NCBI GenBank assembly: GCA_039707465.1
Contig: CM077643.1
Span: 43,472,105 to 43,536,104, forward strand
DNA from: Rhabdophis nuchalis
Lineage: Eukaryota > Chordata > Lepidosauria > Squamata > Natricidae
Direction of reading: 5' to 3'
Length of the DNA stretch: 64,000 nucleotides
Shown: one piece after another, positions 55,301-64,000 of the stretch
Layout: the number at the start of each line of letters is the position of its first letter
Position numbering within the stretch: the stretch's first letter is position 1
Notes under the pieces: model-generated
Database searches by the model: none
What the model saw: the letters and a program-made list of their open reading frames with translations, nothing else
Told to the model about the DNA's origin: nothing
Position numbers and translations under genes: made by a program

Positions 55301-57129
55301 ACTTGATCTTCCATGGACAGCCGGGCATCCAGGAGGACACCCAAGTTGCGCGCCCCATCCACTGGGGCAAGATGTTCGCCCCCAATGGCCAGCGATGGAG
55401 TCAACTGGTTGAATCGGGCAGCCGGAAACCACAGCCACTCGGTCTTGGTCGGGTTGAGCTTGAGTCCGTTTCTTCCCATCCAGATCCGTACGGCTTCCAG
55501 GCACTGGCACATCACCGCTACGGCATCGTTGGGGTGGTTTGGGGTAGATATATACAGCTGAGTATCATCAGCGTAGAGATGGTACTCTACCCCAAAACCA
55601 CGGATGATCTCACCCAGCGGCTTCATATATGTGTTAAACAGGAGAGGCGAGAGGACCGACCCCTGAGGCACCCCACATGTGAGGGGTCTCGGGGTCGACC
55701 TCTGCTCTCCTGTCAACACAAATTGCGATCGGCCAGAGAGGTAGGAGGAGAACCACCGTAAAACGGTGCCTCCCACCCCCAACCCCCCCAGCCGATGCAA
55801 TAGGATACCATGGTCGATGGTATCGAAAGCCGCCGAGAGGTCTAATAGGACCAGGATGGAGGAACAACCCCCATCTCTGGCCCTCCAGAGATCATCGACC
55901 AACGCGACCAATGCCGTCTCGGTGCTATGCCCGGGCCGAAAGCCGGACTGGCGCGGGTCTAGATAATAAGCCAAATGGTCACTAAATGAAACCATAACTA
56001 TGCTTATGCTTTTACTTCAGCTTTCCTTTGCTTTATACAGCTATGGAGATTGTAAATCCAAGGATTGGTCACGAGCCATCGTAATTGAGAACTGTGGTTA
56101 AACAAGGCAAACACTAAGCAAGGGCTACCTGTATAACATTTAATACTAAAGGAATACTGTACCTATAAGTTAAACATATGCGTGGAAATAATATAGAAGT
56201 CTGTCAACTGTTTTATCAATTTTAGATATCATACCTAATTCTTTTTCCTTTTCAAGTACTGCAAAAGCAAGAGACGGGTGCCGCAGGCTAAGCTCTCTGG
56301 CGGATGCTAGACCCACAATTCCACCACCAATGACAATGACATCAAAGGTACTGTCAAAAACATTGAAAAGTTCATTTGCAAGACACAAACTCCAGATTTT
56401 TTTAAAAAAAATTCAAGTTTACAATTTTTTAAAATTACGAACTATAATGACTTATAGTTATTAGGCAATGATTCCTATTATATTAAGCCACATATTGAAT
56501 TATCATGGTCTGTAGCATAATCACAACCGACTGGGTTCATGCAAGCCAAACCTAAAACTGTGGCTTAAAATAGCAGAATCCACCCAACATGCTGCACATG
56601 TCAACCAGACAAAGCTGATTAGGGTTTAAGTCTAATCTGTAAAACCAGCCAATTTCTGAATTTCTATTTAGTAGTAGTGCTACTGTGCAGTAGATGTTCC
56701 TGGCATGGAAACGGAGAGGTGCCTAAGAGCTGGTGCAGTTACACCTCAGAGCCCAACAAACGGAATACTTAACCTCGGGGCATTAGTTTCCATTGCGCTG
56801 CTTCTAAATTAAATACAAATTTAATTTAATAATAAACACTCTCTTTCCTTTTTTAAGGACTTCCCCGCAGAGGGAAACTCTCCCTGTTGAATGTCTACCT
56901 AGCAGCGGCTGGTAAAAGTTACGCCGTTCGGTGCTGCAGGCTGCTGCCCTGAGGAAGCGGGGGAGGGAGGCGCAGATCGCGGGGCTGCTGAGCCAGGACC
57001 GACGCCACCAGCTGCTCACCTCCTCCGTCGGCCGTTGTCGGCGCTGAGAGGCCGCGAGGGCATCGCCCGACCCCCGGCCCGACAAGGGCGCCAGGCCCCG
57101 CCGACGGCCCGAAGCCACGCCGGGATCAT
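43181..57129 (-). CDS. L2HGDH: L2HGDH, mitochondrial L-2-hydroxyglutarate dehydrogenase, complete (453 aa)
   Basis: L2HGDH is an FAD enzyme of mitochondria that oxidises L-2-hydroxyglutarate, a side product of malate dehydrogenase, to 2-oxoglutarate. Ten exons join in frame: 57020-57129, 56235-56350, 53829-53980, 51742-51873, 49509-49671, 48119-48153, 46590-46757, 45859-46016, 44971-45102, 43181-43376. They give 453 residues against 463 in human, and human also has ten exons. The N terminus ([16 protein letters not shown], Arg-rich, no acidic residue until after position 30) fits a mitochondrial presequence. The FAD-binding fold opens with [16 protein letters not shown] and ends its first beta-alpha-beta unit at VLEKEKE. 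The family signature [12 protein letters not shown] follows. The C terminus [11 protein letters not shown] and [13 protein letters not shown] is strongly conserved. All introns are GT-AG. It shares a CpG island promoter with DMAC2L. Confidence 0.97.
43905..44285 (+). mobile_element. BovB (RTE) LINE 3' fragment
   Basis: The sequence contains ccacctaatgagaaggaagg and ends gatgggtcggacacgacttt followed by an ACAACA-type tail, the hallmark 3' end of BovB. It lies in L2HGDH intron 9. Confidence 0.85.
44510..44655. mobile_element. GTCCTCGACTT-family MITE fragment
   Basis: tggttgccaagcacccaaa and gatcacatggctgcaggtc are family blocks in the reverse direction. Confidence 0.55.
44660..44752 (+). mobile_element. 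CR1 LINE 3' tail
   Basis: ggttggactagaagacctac, cttccaactctgctattgta: the CR1 3' end, as at 720-790 and 46430-46490. Confidence 0.8.
44971..45102 (-). CDS. L2HGDH: L2HGDH exon 9
   Basis: It encodes [20 protein letters not shown] through [10 protein letters not shown]. Acceptor tctcccag, donor gtaaaac; 132 nt. Confidence 0.94.
45859..46016 (-). CDS. L2HGDH: L2HGDH exon 8
   Basis: It encodes [20 protein letters not shown] and then [16 protein letters not shown]. Acceptor atgacag, donor gtaatc; 158 nt. Confidence 0.95.
46155..46492 (+). mobile_element. CR1 LINE 3' fragment, interrupted
   Basis: tggagatgtttaagcagaag and the end gttggactagaagacctcc are CR1 3' sequence with an AT-rich interruption between. 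L2HGDH intron 7. Confidence 0.7.
46590..46757 (-). CDS. L2HGDH: L2HGDH exon 7
   Basis: It encodes residues 237-292, including [17 protein letters not shown] and [20 protein letters not shown]. Acceptor tgtcacag, donor gtatatc; 168 nt, phase 0. Confidence 0.95.
47110..47453. mobile_element. hAT-type MITE with perfect 8-bp target duplication
   Basis: Ends caggggtgtcaaactc and gagtttgacacccctg are perfect inverted repeats, flanked by ctttaagc on both sides (47102-47109, 47454-47461). A run of about 13 G lies inside. L2HGDH intron 6. Confidence 0.92.
47462..49508. other. L2HGDH introns 5 and 6, remaining sequence
   Basis: Apart from the 35-nt exon 6 at 48119-48153, I see no named repeat or gene in this AT-rich stretch. 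Confidence 0.45.
48119..48153 (-). CDS. L2HGDH: L2HGDH exon 6 (35-nt microexon)
   Basis: It encodes only [11 protein letters not shown] plus two bases, matching human MQYPIVIKNTK. Acceptor ttgtag, donor gtaagatt. Its tiny size and exact phase fit between exons 5 and 7 leave little doubt. Confidence 0.9.
49509..49671 (-). CDS. L2HGDH: L2HGDH exon 5
   Basis: It encodes residues 171-224, from [20 protein letters not shown] to [10 protein letters not shown]. Acceptor cttttcag, donor gtaattt; 163 nt. Confidence 0.94.
50872..51322. mobile_element. compact 451-bp copy of the CGTATTTTTCGG-family MITE
   Basis: Left end tactgtattttttggacta and right end ttatactctgaaaaatacgg correspond to the ends of the element at 8418-11287, and the interior has the same repeated blocks with gcccccagg. 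L2HGDH intron 4. Confidence 0.8.
51323..51741. other. L2HGDH intron 4, part next to exon 4
   Basis: I see no repeat or exon here. Confidence 0.4.
51742..51873 (-). CDS. L2HGDH: L2HGDH exon 4
   Basis: It encodes residues 127-170, from [20 protein letters not shown] to KEPYCR. Acceptor ctttggcag, donor gtaagc; 132 nt, phase 0. Confidence 0.94.
52226..52475. mobile_element. hAT-like MITE containing a nested retro-insertion
   Basis: Ends cagaggtcttcaaacttggc and gccaagtttggggacccctg are inverted; flanks atataagt and atatacgt match at 7 of 8. A 138-bp piece (52267-52404) starting with poly-T and holding an (AC)n run is inserted, flanked by tgtggactt on both sides. Confidence 0.85.
52615..52925 (+). 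mobile_element. 5S rRNA-derived SINE
   Basis: ttcaaagctaagcaaggtga followed by ggcttggttagtatttggat resembles the internal promoter region of 5S rRNA (AAGCTAAGCAGGGT, CCTGGTTAGTACTTGGAT). The 3' half (ggcagtggtaaaccatttat, ccaagaaaactgcaaggac) is a SINE/LINE tail. L2HGDH intron 3. Confidence 0.78.
52926..53828. other. L2HGDH intron 3, remaining sequence
   Basis: I see no repeat family or exon in this stretch. Confidence 0.4.
53829..53980 (-). CDS. L2HGDH: L2HGDH exon 3
   Basis: It encodes residues 76-126, starting [20 protein letters not shown], which is the most conserved segment of the family. Acceptor ctgtttag, donor gtaggg; 152 nt. Confidence 0.95.
54540..55970 (-). mobile_element. L2 LINE, 5' truncated, open reverse transcriptase C-terminal frame
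   Basis: Minus-strand frame down to 54727 (about 414 L2 codons, entered from host sequence) carries motif [14 protein letters not shown], the box LYADDTQLY and the L2 C terminus. It is closely related to the copy at 1872-4250 and begins inside the finger region ([13 protein letters not shown]). It lies in L2HGDH intron 2 in the same direction as the gene. Confidence 0.9.
56060..56140. mobile_element. end of a GTCCTCGACTT-family MITE
   Basis: attggtcacgagccatcgta and aagcaagggctacctgtat resemble the family's terminal part. Confidence 0.45.
56235..56350 (-). CDS. L2HGDH: L2HGDH exon 2 (FAD-binding motif)
   Basis: It encodes [20 protein letters not shown] and on to VLEKEKEL, the dinucleotide-binding glycine motif and following acidic strand end. 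Acceptor tttgacag, donor gtatga; 116 nt. Confidence 0.95.
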
Positions 57130-57560
57130 TGCGAGCTCTGGCGGGCGGGAGGGAGAGCGAGCCAGTCTGCCCGACTCCTCCTCCTTCTCCGCCCGCTACA
57201 GGTCGGGCCTTGCTGGTGTGGGTGGGTGGAGGAGCAGATCGAAGGCCGCGCAGGGTGGGCCCGCTACGACCGAAGGAATCCCGCGGAGGCGGAGGGAGAC
57301 TCCACAGGCATCGCGCCCGGGGTGCGTTTCCTCAGAATGTGCCGCCATTCCGGCCCTTCGGAGAGGGAGGGAGGCAGGCCGAGTTCCCTCATTGCTGGGA
57401 GGGAAGGTCGGGGCGGCCTTTTTCCCCCCGCATCCCGCTGATGGATGCGCTTGCAACAACAGCCCTCGAGCCCCTGCTCGCTTTGCCAAGGTGGAGCTAA
57501 CCTCAGGGGCATCATCAGCCCTGGCAGCGGCTCTCGGGAGCTGGGCTGGGCAGGCTCTCC
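56840..57560. promoter_or_regulatory. bidirectional CpG island promoter of L2HGDH and DMAC2L
   Basis: A CpG-dense stretch covers L2HGDH exon 1 (minus strand) and extends toward DMAC2L (plus strand). DMAC2L coding starts in an exon preceded by a splice acceptor at 58313-58314, so a non-coding first exon should lie in this island; I cannot fix its donor. The human pair is also arranged head to head. Confidence 0.8.
57020..57129 (-). CDS. L2HGDH: L2HGDH exon 1 (start and presequence)
   Basis: The start codon is at 57129-57127. Codons 1-36 end NGRRR, then AG is completed by T of exon 2 to give Ser. The donor is a strong gtgagc. The first residues MIPAWLR resemble human MVPALR, which supports this start over other ATGs in the CpG island. 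Confidence 0.85.
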
Positions 57561-57883
57561 CCGTGGCGGAGTGAGGCTCACTGGTGCCCTAAGCACTGGC
57601 GGATCTTGGGCCCCCCCTCCTTTGTATGTACCGTGCAAATTTTCATTGGATTTTCTTTTTGCTTTCTCAACTCTGTGGTGCCCCCTTTGCACCTGGTGCC
57701 CTAAGCACGGGCTTAGTCTGCTTAATGGTTAATGCACCACTGGGGTCTCCCATCGTATGCGTTTGGAGGGGGGGCTGTAAATTGTGGGGTGAATGCAGAA
57801 GGGGCGTTTGCCTTCTACAATACAGTAGCCCCAGCTCCCCCCCCCCCCCATTAGCCATTGTTCCTTTCCTTGCTTGCAGTATG

Positions 57884-58093
57884 CAGAGCCGTCTTTACAC
57901 CATTTTGGGCCCCTGGGCATAGAAATAGTGTTCGGCCCCTGGGCAAAGAAAGAGTGCTGCCCCCCCCCCAAAGGAATAAAAAATAAATGGTTGATAATAT
58001 TAAAAATAATGTATTATTTATTTCGCATGGGGCCCCTATGATCGGGGGGCCCCGGGCAAATGCCCAACGGGCCTATGCGTTAAGACGGCATTG
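57884..58093. mobile_element. 210-bp MITE with perfect 8-bp target duplication
   Basis: Ends cagagccgtctttacac and cgttaagacggcattg are inverted repeats; gcagtatg flanks both sides (57876-57883, 58094-58101). It lies between the shared CpG island and the first coding exon of DMAC2L. Confidence 0.9.
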
Positions 58094-58324
58094 GCAGTAT
58101 GGAGAGAACCACCCTCTAATTCCCGGCAATGTTGTAGTAGAGATGGGCAGAGCTCATGGCTAGAGTATTAGACTGTCCTGAGCTATAATGCACTTTTTTG
58201 TGTGCAAATCCATCCCATATGTGGCTCGTCATCCTGGGTCAAAAGTTACTGATGACAGTAATGCGACTGGTTTCTGGAAATCCACCGAGCTGTCATTACT
58301 GTGATCTTTTTCAGAAGTTACACC

Positions 58325-58428
58325 ATGTTGACGGAAGTGCTGATCCGCCAAGCGAAATTGTTGAAGAGACAGCCGCCTGCTGGGCTGGGAAGGCATTTCT
58401 GGGGATGGTTAAACGCAGTGTTCAATCA
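58325..58428 (+). CDS. DMAC2L: DMAC2L first coding exon
   Basis: It encodes codons 1-34 ending HFWGWLNAVFN, then CA completed by G of the next exon to Gln. The exon probably starts at 58315 after ctttttcag, giving a 10-base 5' UTR piece. Donor gtaaga. Confidence 0.92.
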
Positions 58429-61400
58429 GTAAGAACACAGGCAAGAAAAATAAAGTTGTTTTCATAAGTTGCTTTTACAGTGCTGGCCAAAACTAGTTGC
58501 AGATATGATTGCCTTCTGAACTAGCCTTGAGAATTGTAGCACTCTGGGGATTGAATTTTCCTAGCTCTGTCATGAAAGTATGAACGATTCTTCAGGTTAA
58601 CATGACCATTCGGTTAAAGAAGGCAGCTGCCATAGGAGGCACTTGCTAGGAAAAGTTGCAAACCCCAACACTTCTGAGCCCCTAAAATTGTGCTCCTGCC
58701 TTTCGGTTTCATGGAAGATTTGTAGAAAGGAAAGAGATGCTGTTTGTATCTCAGACAGCAAAATGTGAGTTGTAAGCTCATACCTACTTGGCAGTCTTAT
58801 CTCATATATAGTGGTCCAGTAATCTTTGATGTTTTTCATATATTGAAATTAATTGGGGTATGTGTACGTGTTAAGATTCAATACAATACTTTAAACCTCA
58901 TGCAAGTGCAATACCTCTCTGCTATAAAGGAGCCTGACATTTTTAAATTTAAATTTTTAAATTTTAAATTAAATTTTAAGATTTGAAGCTGTAGAATCCT
59001 ACTGATCAGCATGCTTAGGGAAAACAAATAAGAGTGATTGCCCTTTAGGACTGCAGGAAAGATATTGCTCCCTAGGAAGTGGGAACAGGAATCGTAGCAT
59101 AATTTTTGGTGTCCAAGGAACTTTGTGGTTGAGTGATTGCATGACTAGTCTTTGATTCCTAACTTGAAATCTCTGTGGCTTTTTATCGCTGAATACACAA
59201 GTCATATCTGTACCAATTTGAGATAACAATCTTCTAATAGTGCTTAATATGTCTAATATGTATGAACTCTCTGGGGATGAAGTGTTTTGCTTCCTTCATG
59301 TGAGCTGAGTTGAATAATGTTGGAGTATCATAGAGACTCTTTAGAAGATTTAGAAAAAGGGCTACGATGAAAGCCATTTTTAATTTTTGTTTTCAGTTGC
59401 ATTGATTATATTCTTGGTAATTTTAACACCTTGAGTGTTTACACAGAAATAGTGTAGAAATAAATATTCCTGTTTGATTACCGTAGAATTAAGCAACGTT
59501 TTAGTTTAGGATACATTTGATGAGTGCATTCACAACATGACTACTATAGAAGTTCAACTAGTATATTTCCCTTGATGTTTTAAATGCTTAAGAATAGTCA
59601 TTCAATGTTTAAAGGCTGGTTCTTTGTTTTGCAACAAGTCAAGTGAGGGGTAGGGGGGGACACCTAGGCTAGAAGAGAGGCATCTGAGGGCACAATGGCA
59701 GCCACAGGACTCACATTGCCTGAATGCAGGCACTTCATCTTGACTTTGATATGATTTAAGATTAAACCAAAATGTTCACAGCCAAAGTGAGGACTCAGAT
59801 GTTGCAATTTAATCAAAGCGTAGTTTGTACCCATTGTGTTTTATGAATGCAGGTACTATGATTTGCAAACAATATCTTATTTTTGCTTAAACCTATACAG
59901 TTGTGTTTATTCAATAAACTATAGGTAAATCATGGTTTAAGATTTGCTTAAACAATGTATGTATATATTTATCTTAAATGATTGGTTAAATGTGTATTTA
60001 TTTGAAAATTGCTTCTTGCACTCCCAAGATATATCTGTTCTATGTTATTCTTTATTGTTATTGAATATATTACCTTTTGACAAAGGACCCTCAAGACAGC
60101 TAATTAAGATTAAATTTATTTGTTATGTAAAGCATTGTTTATAACTGGATTTAACTACAATTAACATGTTTCTCATATCACAATCCAGAAACAAAGATTT
60201 TTAAAGCACAACGGATGGATTCATATAGCATATTAAGCCAAAAAACTAAAACAAATGCCTTTTTATTGTGTGAATGAATCCCACACTTACTGGTAGAAAT
60301 GACTTATAAGTTACATATAATCTGCAGTATTTTTCTCAACTTTCTTTGGGCCGTGGGAGGAGTCTATTAATAGGAAAACTTTAACCTTCTTCTCTCAAGG
60401 TTATTTTCCACTCTGACCTACACAATGATTTACTTAGTGAATAATGTACCACATTTATTTTTTTAAGCAGGTTTCTTCCACAGAAGTGTACAAATGTAAG
60501 GCTGTGGCCTTAACATCAGATAAACTAACCCTAATTTCTAAAATCATGCCAGGAAAAGCAGCTGGTTGAGAGGTCAGGAGGGCTGAAGTCCAGAGATGGT
60601 TTTTATGTATGGGCCAGCCCCCTGTGGGAAGTTTGATTGGCCCAACTTGAGGGACCTTCCAGAAACTGCTGAAAATGGAAAGGAATTGACAGCAATTCCT
60701 CTGTTTCAAGTTATATGTTTTTGTATTTTATAATAATGTATTTTTGCTATCCCTTGTTAGCCACTAAATTTTGTTATGATTATGGTGGGATATTAGTGCA
60801 ATACATAACTAAATAAATATTCCAATGAACTAGTCAAACTAGTTTAAAAAACCTTAAAGAATTGTAATTTTGCTTTGAATTAATTGGGAGAAATCTGATT
60901 TAGGCTCAGTGGATTTCATCTGAATGCTCTAGCGTTAAGAAATGAAAGATATTAACAGATGTTAAATTGGGGAGATAGTTTCTTCAGGATCACATCAGGA
61001 AAAATAAATTCCTTGTCTGCCATGATCCCCATAATTATCAAATATCCCCAGAACTTTTATTTCAAGCCTGTTCCTTAAATACAGATGCATATTGTAGTCC
61101 TCAATTTACAACCACATTTAGGAAGGAATTTCTGTTGTTAGTGTGGTCATAAAGCAGGTCATAATCAGACCTGATTTTACAACCATTTTTATGCCAGCCA
61201 TCTGGTTCTTAAGCAAATTCAACTTCTCCAATTTATATGTTTTGTTAGAAACTGGCTGGTCATTAATATGACCGTAGGATGCTACAACTGGTTGTAAATG
61301 CAAACCGATTGCTAGGAACCTGATCTGCAGTGTGATTATGGAGTGGGGGTGTTGTTGTTGTGTAATGGTCATAAGTGTGATGAGAGGTCATAAATCACTT

Positions 61401-63555
61401 TTTATGTCATCACTTTGAACCATCTTTAAATGAATGGTCCTAAGTCGAGGACTATCTGTATTTAATGAACCTTTAATCCAGTGTTTCTCACACTTGGCAA
61501 CTTTTAGATGCGTGGACCTCAATTCCTGGAATTCTCCAACCAGCATATTGACACATCTCAAAACTGCCAATTTGCAAAACACTAGATGTAATCTGTGGTC
61601 CTTTACACCGTCTATGTTGATTTGAAGATACCGCATGTAGTGGAAAGAACTCATTGTGATGCCTTCTTGCCAGGGTTGACCCTGAACGAATCCGGGCTGT
61701 TGGTCCAGATAGAGCAGCTTCAGAGTGGCTCCTTCGGTGTGGTGCATCCGTGCGCTACCATGGCTATGACAAATGGCAAGAAGATTACAATGCACTCCCT
61801 ATGGGGCCGCTGGAGAAATATAAGATCCAAGCAATCAATGCCACAGAATCTTGCATCATGAACAGAGGATTTGATTATTTTGGTATGTTACTCAGCCTAA
61901 CATAACATAACTGATTTAATCTGTAGATATTTGCAGACAAATTGTTTGATAGAGTTTGTTATTTGCCTGCTAGCCCCATTCCCTTTGTGTTGCTCTGATA
62001 CAAGAAGCTTGCCTTTTTAAAGAATTGGGCAAAGGACATCATAGAAACTACAGCCTATTTGGTGCATTGCTTTTATACATGGTGAATTCTGCCTAAGGGT
62101 GGTTCACTTCAATAATAGTGCATAGCAGTTATTATATTTGCACCACTATTATCTTGATGGTATCTACTGAAATCAGGAAGTCAATCCCATCTCTCCCCAT
62201 AACACAATTTCCTCTACCTATTTCATGCCAATCTTTCACAGGATTATCAAAAGTGTAATTTTGAGACAATAGGCAACTTTCCCTGATCTGCTGCCTTCCA
62301 AATGAGTTGATTTCAATTCCTTTAATGCCCAGCCAGCACAAGCAACACATAATTGTTTCTTAGCCAGGTTAGGGAGGCTTGTGTTTAGCAATATATTTGC
62401 CTTACAAGTAATACAAAACAGAATCTAATTTTGTTTGGATTATAGGGTACATGATATTCTCCATTAAGATGTAGAGTTCTGTGCAAACCAGGAAACTGGA
62501 CTTATATTATGCCAAAATCCTGATTAGTTGTGGGTTTTGTCATAATATTGGTCCAACTAAATCACTGACTGGCAATAGCTTGTAAATCTATTGTATGTAG
62601 ACAGATTCCCTGCCTAGAGATGTTAGAAATTGATCCAGGCCCTTTTCTCAGAGTTACAGGTTAACGAGGAATATCACTTTCACCAGAGGTTCCTAAAAAA
62701 ACTTTTTAAAAAATCTATAAGAAGTTAAAATTACTTTCTCCACCGTTGTGAAAATAAACTGTAAGGGAAGGGGGCTTTGCCTATTCAATTGTACCCCATA
62801 TAATTTGTAAGGCACAAATTTATTTATTTTATTTTTTATTTTAATTAAATTTATACCCCACCCTTCTCCGGAGAGGACCCAGGGCGGCACACAGGAATTT
62901 AAAAAACATACAAAATGACAAAATACAGAATTTAAAAGACATATTAAATTCCCATCCTATGCTAAAATCCAATTAAAATCCCCAAATTAAAACTGTCTAA
63001 AATTTATTATCGTAATCCTGAATTATATGTGACTTCGTTGGATTGCCTTTACCAAAATCAGAATGGTTTGATTTTATCTGATGCCAGTAGAAAGACTCCA
63101 CTTACTATGCTTAATGAAGTTTTGCTATTGTTATTGCTAGGTTCGCAAACTAATACTGACTAAGCATGTTCCATATGATGTAATAGTTTTGCATTGAGCT
63201 ATAAACCACAGTTTCTAAATTCTTAATAGCCAAGTTCATGCAACAAACTGAACTAAAACTAAGCAAACCAAATTGTAACTTAAAATAGTGTGAGTCCAAT
63301 CAGTATATGGATAAGAGTAGAAGCCCTTTACATAACCTTTTTGTAATAAGCTGTTCCCTTAGCAAGACATTATGCTGTTTCAGATGGTCTAAAACATCTT
63401 GAAGAAATAAAGTTTTGCAAGTGCATATACATTGAGGATGCATGCTTACAACGGATCAGCGAGACTGCAAGCCTGCAGAAGAGTTTGCTGCGTTTATTTC
63501 TCATTTCTTGTGGAAATGTTACAGATAAAGGCATCATTGCATTGCATAAACTCAG
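58325..63555 (+). CDS. DMAC2L: DMAC2L (ATP5S) mitochondrial leucine-rich-repeat protein, exons 1-3 (last exon off the window)
   Basis: DMAC2L, formerly called ATP synthase coupling factor B (factor B), is a mitochondrial LRR protein related to the complex I assembly factor DMAC2. Coding exons 58325-58428, 61674-61882 and 63384-63555 join in frame to 161 codons plus two bases. The start ATG sits in a good context (acaccATG) just after a splice acceptor, and the N terminus (MLTEVLIRQAKLLKRQPPAG) is basic and amphipathic, as for a mitochondrial presequence. Landmarks matching human are FWGWLNAVFN, RIRAVGPDRAASEWLLRCGA, YKIQAIN, and LRR strands ISCGNVTDKGIIALHKL. The remaining LRR exon (about 50 residues) should lie right of base 64000. 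Confidence 0.95.
58429..61090. other. DMAC2L intron after the first coding exon
   Basis: AT-rich intron. I recognise no exon, RNA gene or repeat family up to 61090. Confidence 0.45.
61093..61463. mobile_element. GTCCTCGACTT-family MITE
   Basis: Left end attgtagtcctcaatttaca and right end taagtcgaggactatctgta are inverted; the body has cataaagcaggtcataatc and related blocks. Confidence 0.8.
61479..61585. mobile_element. small hAT-like MITE
   Basis: It starts cagtgtttctcacacttggc and ends caatttgcaaaacactag, with the core ggaattctccaaccagc. It sits 88 bp before the DMAC2L second coding exon. Confidence 0.65.
61674..61882 (+). CDS. DMAC2L: DMAC2L second coding exon
   Basis: It encodes VDPERIRAVGPDRAASEWLL, VRYHGYDKWQEDYNALP and YKIQAINATESCIM. 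Acceptor cttgccag, donor gtatgt; 209 nt. Confidence 0.95.
61883..62816. other. DMAC2L intron before the L2 fragment
   Basis: I see no exon or named repeat. Confidence 0.4.
62817..63003 (-). mobile_element. L2 LINE 3' fragment
   Basis: TTTA repeats then ccccacccttctccggagag and gacccagggcggcacacagg, the reverse of the L2 3' end. Confidence 0.85.
63384..63555 (+). CDS. DMAC2L: DMAC2L third coding exon
   Basis: It encodes DGLKHLEEIKFCKCIYIEDA through ISCGNVTDKGIIALHKL, two leucine-rich repeats. Acceptor tgtttcag, donor gtatgt; 172 nt. Confidence 0.95.
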
Positions 63556-63689
63556 GTATGTAACACAACTAACACACCTCTGTATTTTATAAAGTAGTTA
63601 TGTTGATTGTGTGGGCTGTTTTCCCTGCTGCAGCCTAGATAAATTAGAGACAGTTAAGTTCTTGGTGTTCTCTGAGCTTGATTATTTTC

Positions 63690-63995
63690 TTTGGTAGCCT
63701 TCAACTTTACAACCACAATTAGAATTGGAATTTCTGTCCTAGGTTATTGCAGTCCTAAGATCAGTTGGACCTGATATTACTACAATTTTCATAGCAGTCA
63801 TTAACTGAATCAGATTAAATCACATAATTATTAAGCAAATCCAGCTTCCCCAATTGGCATGATTTGCAATGACCTGACTGTGGGATGCCGCAACCAGTTG
63901 TAAACGCAAGCCGGTTCCAAGTGCCCGAATTGTGATGATGTGACAACGGGGGTGATGTGATGGTTGTAAGTATAAGTACAGGTCACAAGTCATTT
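63690..63995. mobile_element. GTCCTCGACTT-family MITE, cut by the window edge
   Basis: Left end ggtagccttcaactttacaa and blocks aaatccagcttccccaattg, aagtacaggtcacaagtca; the right terminal sequence would fall at or past base 64000. Confidence 0.65.
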
Positions 63996-64000
63996 TTTCC

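Noticed and set aside
56804..57118. Alternative L2HGDH N terminus using the donor near 56898-56899
   Set aside because: It leaves the wrong phase for exon 2; the 57020 donor gives the correct phase and a human-like N terminus.
57035..57574. Plus-strand frames in the shared CpG island
   Set aside because: GC-rich, stop-poor sequence; they overlap L2HGDH exon 1 in antisense and match nothing known.

Overview
The window is vertebrate nuclear DNA, almost certainly from a squamate reptile and probably a snake. The clues are long AT-rich introns with GT/AG splice sites, two CpG islands, and a repeat mixture of L2 and CR1 LINEs, a BovB/RTE fragment, a Penelope-like element, tRNA- and 5S-derived SINEs, hAT-type MITEs and long microsatellites. 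Species and clade are inferred from repeat content only.

Three conserved genes are recognisable and could be assembled exon by exon. SOS2 lies on the minus strand; coding exons 1-18 are present (985 codons), running from the start codon at 32052 to the end of exon 18 at 1107, and the 3' part lies off the left edge. L2HGDH is complete on the minus strand with 10 exons (453 residues) between 57129 and 43181. DMAC2L (ATP5S) is on the plus strand with three coding exons between 58325 and 63555, and its last exon lies off the right edge. This is the order and orientation known from human chromosome 14 (SOS2, L2HGDH, DMAC2L). L2HGDH and DMAC2L diverge from one CpG island at about 56.85-57.55 kb; SOS2 starts in another at about 31.45-32.6 kb. 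In every gene the exon phases close exactly, which strongly supports the models.

The surprise is an uninterrupted reading frame of about 1,704 codons on the plus strand at 34204-39318, between SOS2 and L2HGDH, where I know of no gene. It resembles no transposon protein. It is rich in Gln, Ser and Glu and is built from three families of internal repeats: a 24-residue repeat (about 6.5 copies), a 12-residue repeat (about 34 copies), and a dispersed 30-residue module (four full copies and one partial) with a Trp-x-Asn-(Arg/Leu)-(Lys/Arg)-(Thr/Ser)-Gly-Lys core and a Gln-Thr at or near each end. The module and other spots supply at least 14 Gln-Thr sites resembling dynein light chain LC8 anchors. 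This is the best candidate for an undescribed gene.

The remaining sequence is mostly introns with repeats. Region by region: 1.9-4.9 kb L2 LINE, (AAT)n and an L2 tail; 5.9-6.9 kb broken Tc1-type transposon with a fold-back; 7.7-11.3 kb a tandemly duplicated, microsatellite-swollen MITE split by a Penelope-like element that carries a 151-bp perfect palindrome; 19.1-19.7 kb hAT MITE; 39.3-43.2 kb intergenic; 43.9-44.3 kb BovB fragment; 54.5-56.0 kb a second L2 with open reverse transcriptase; 57.9-58.1 kb MITE in the DMAC2L 5' region.
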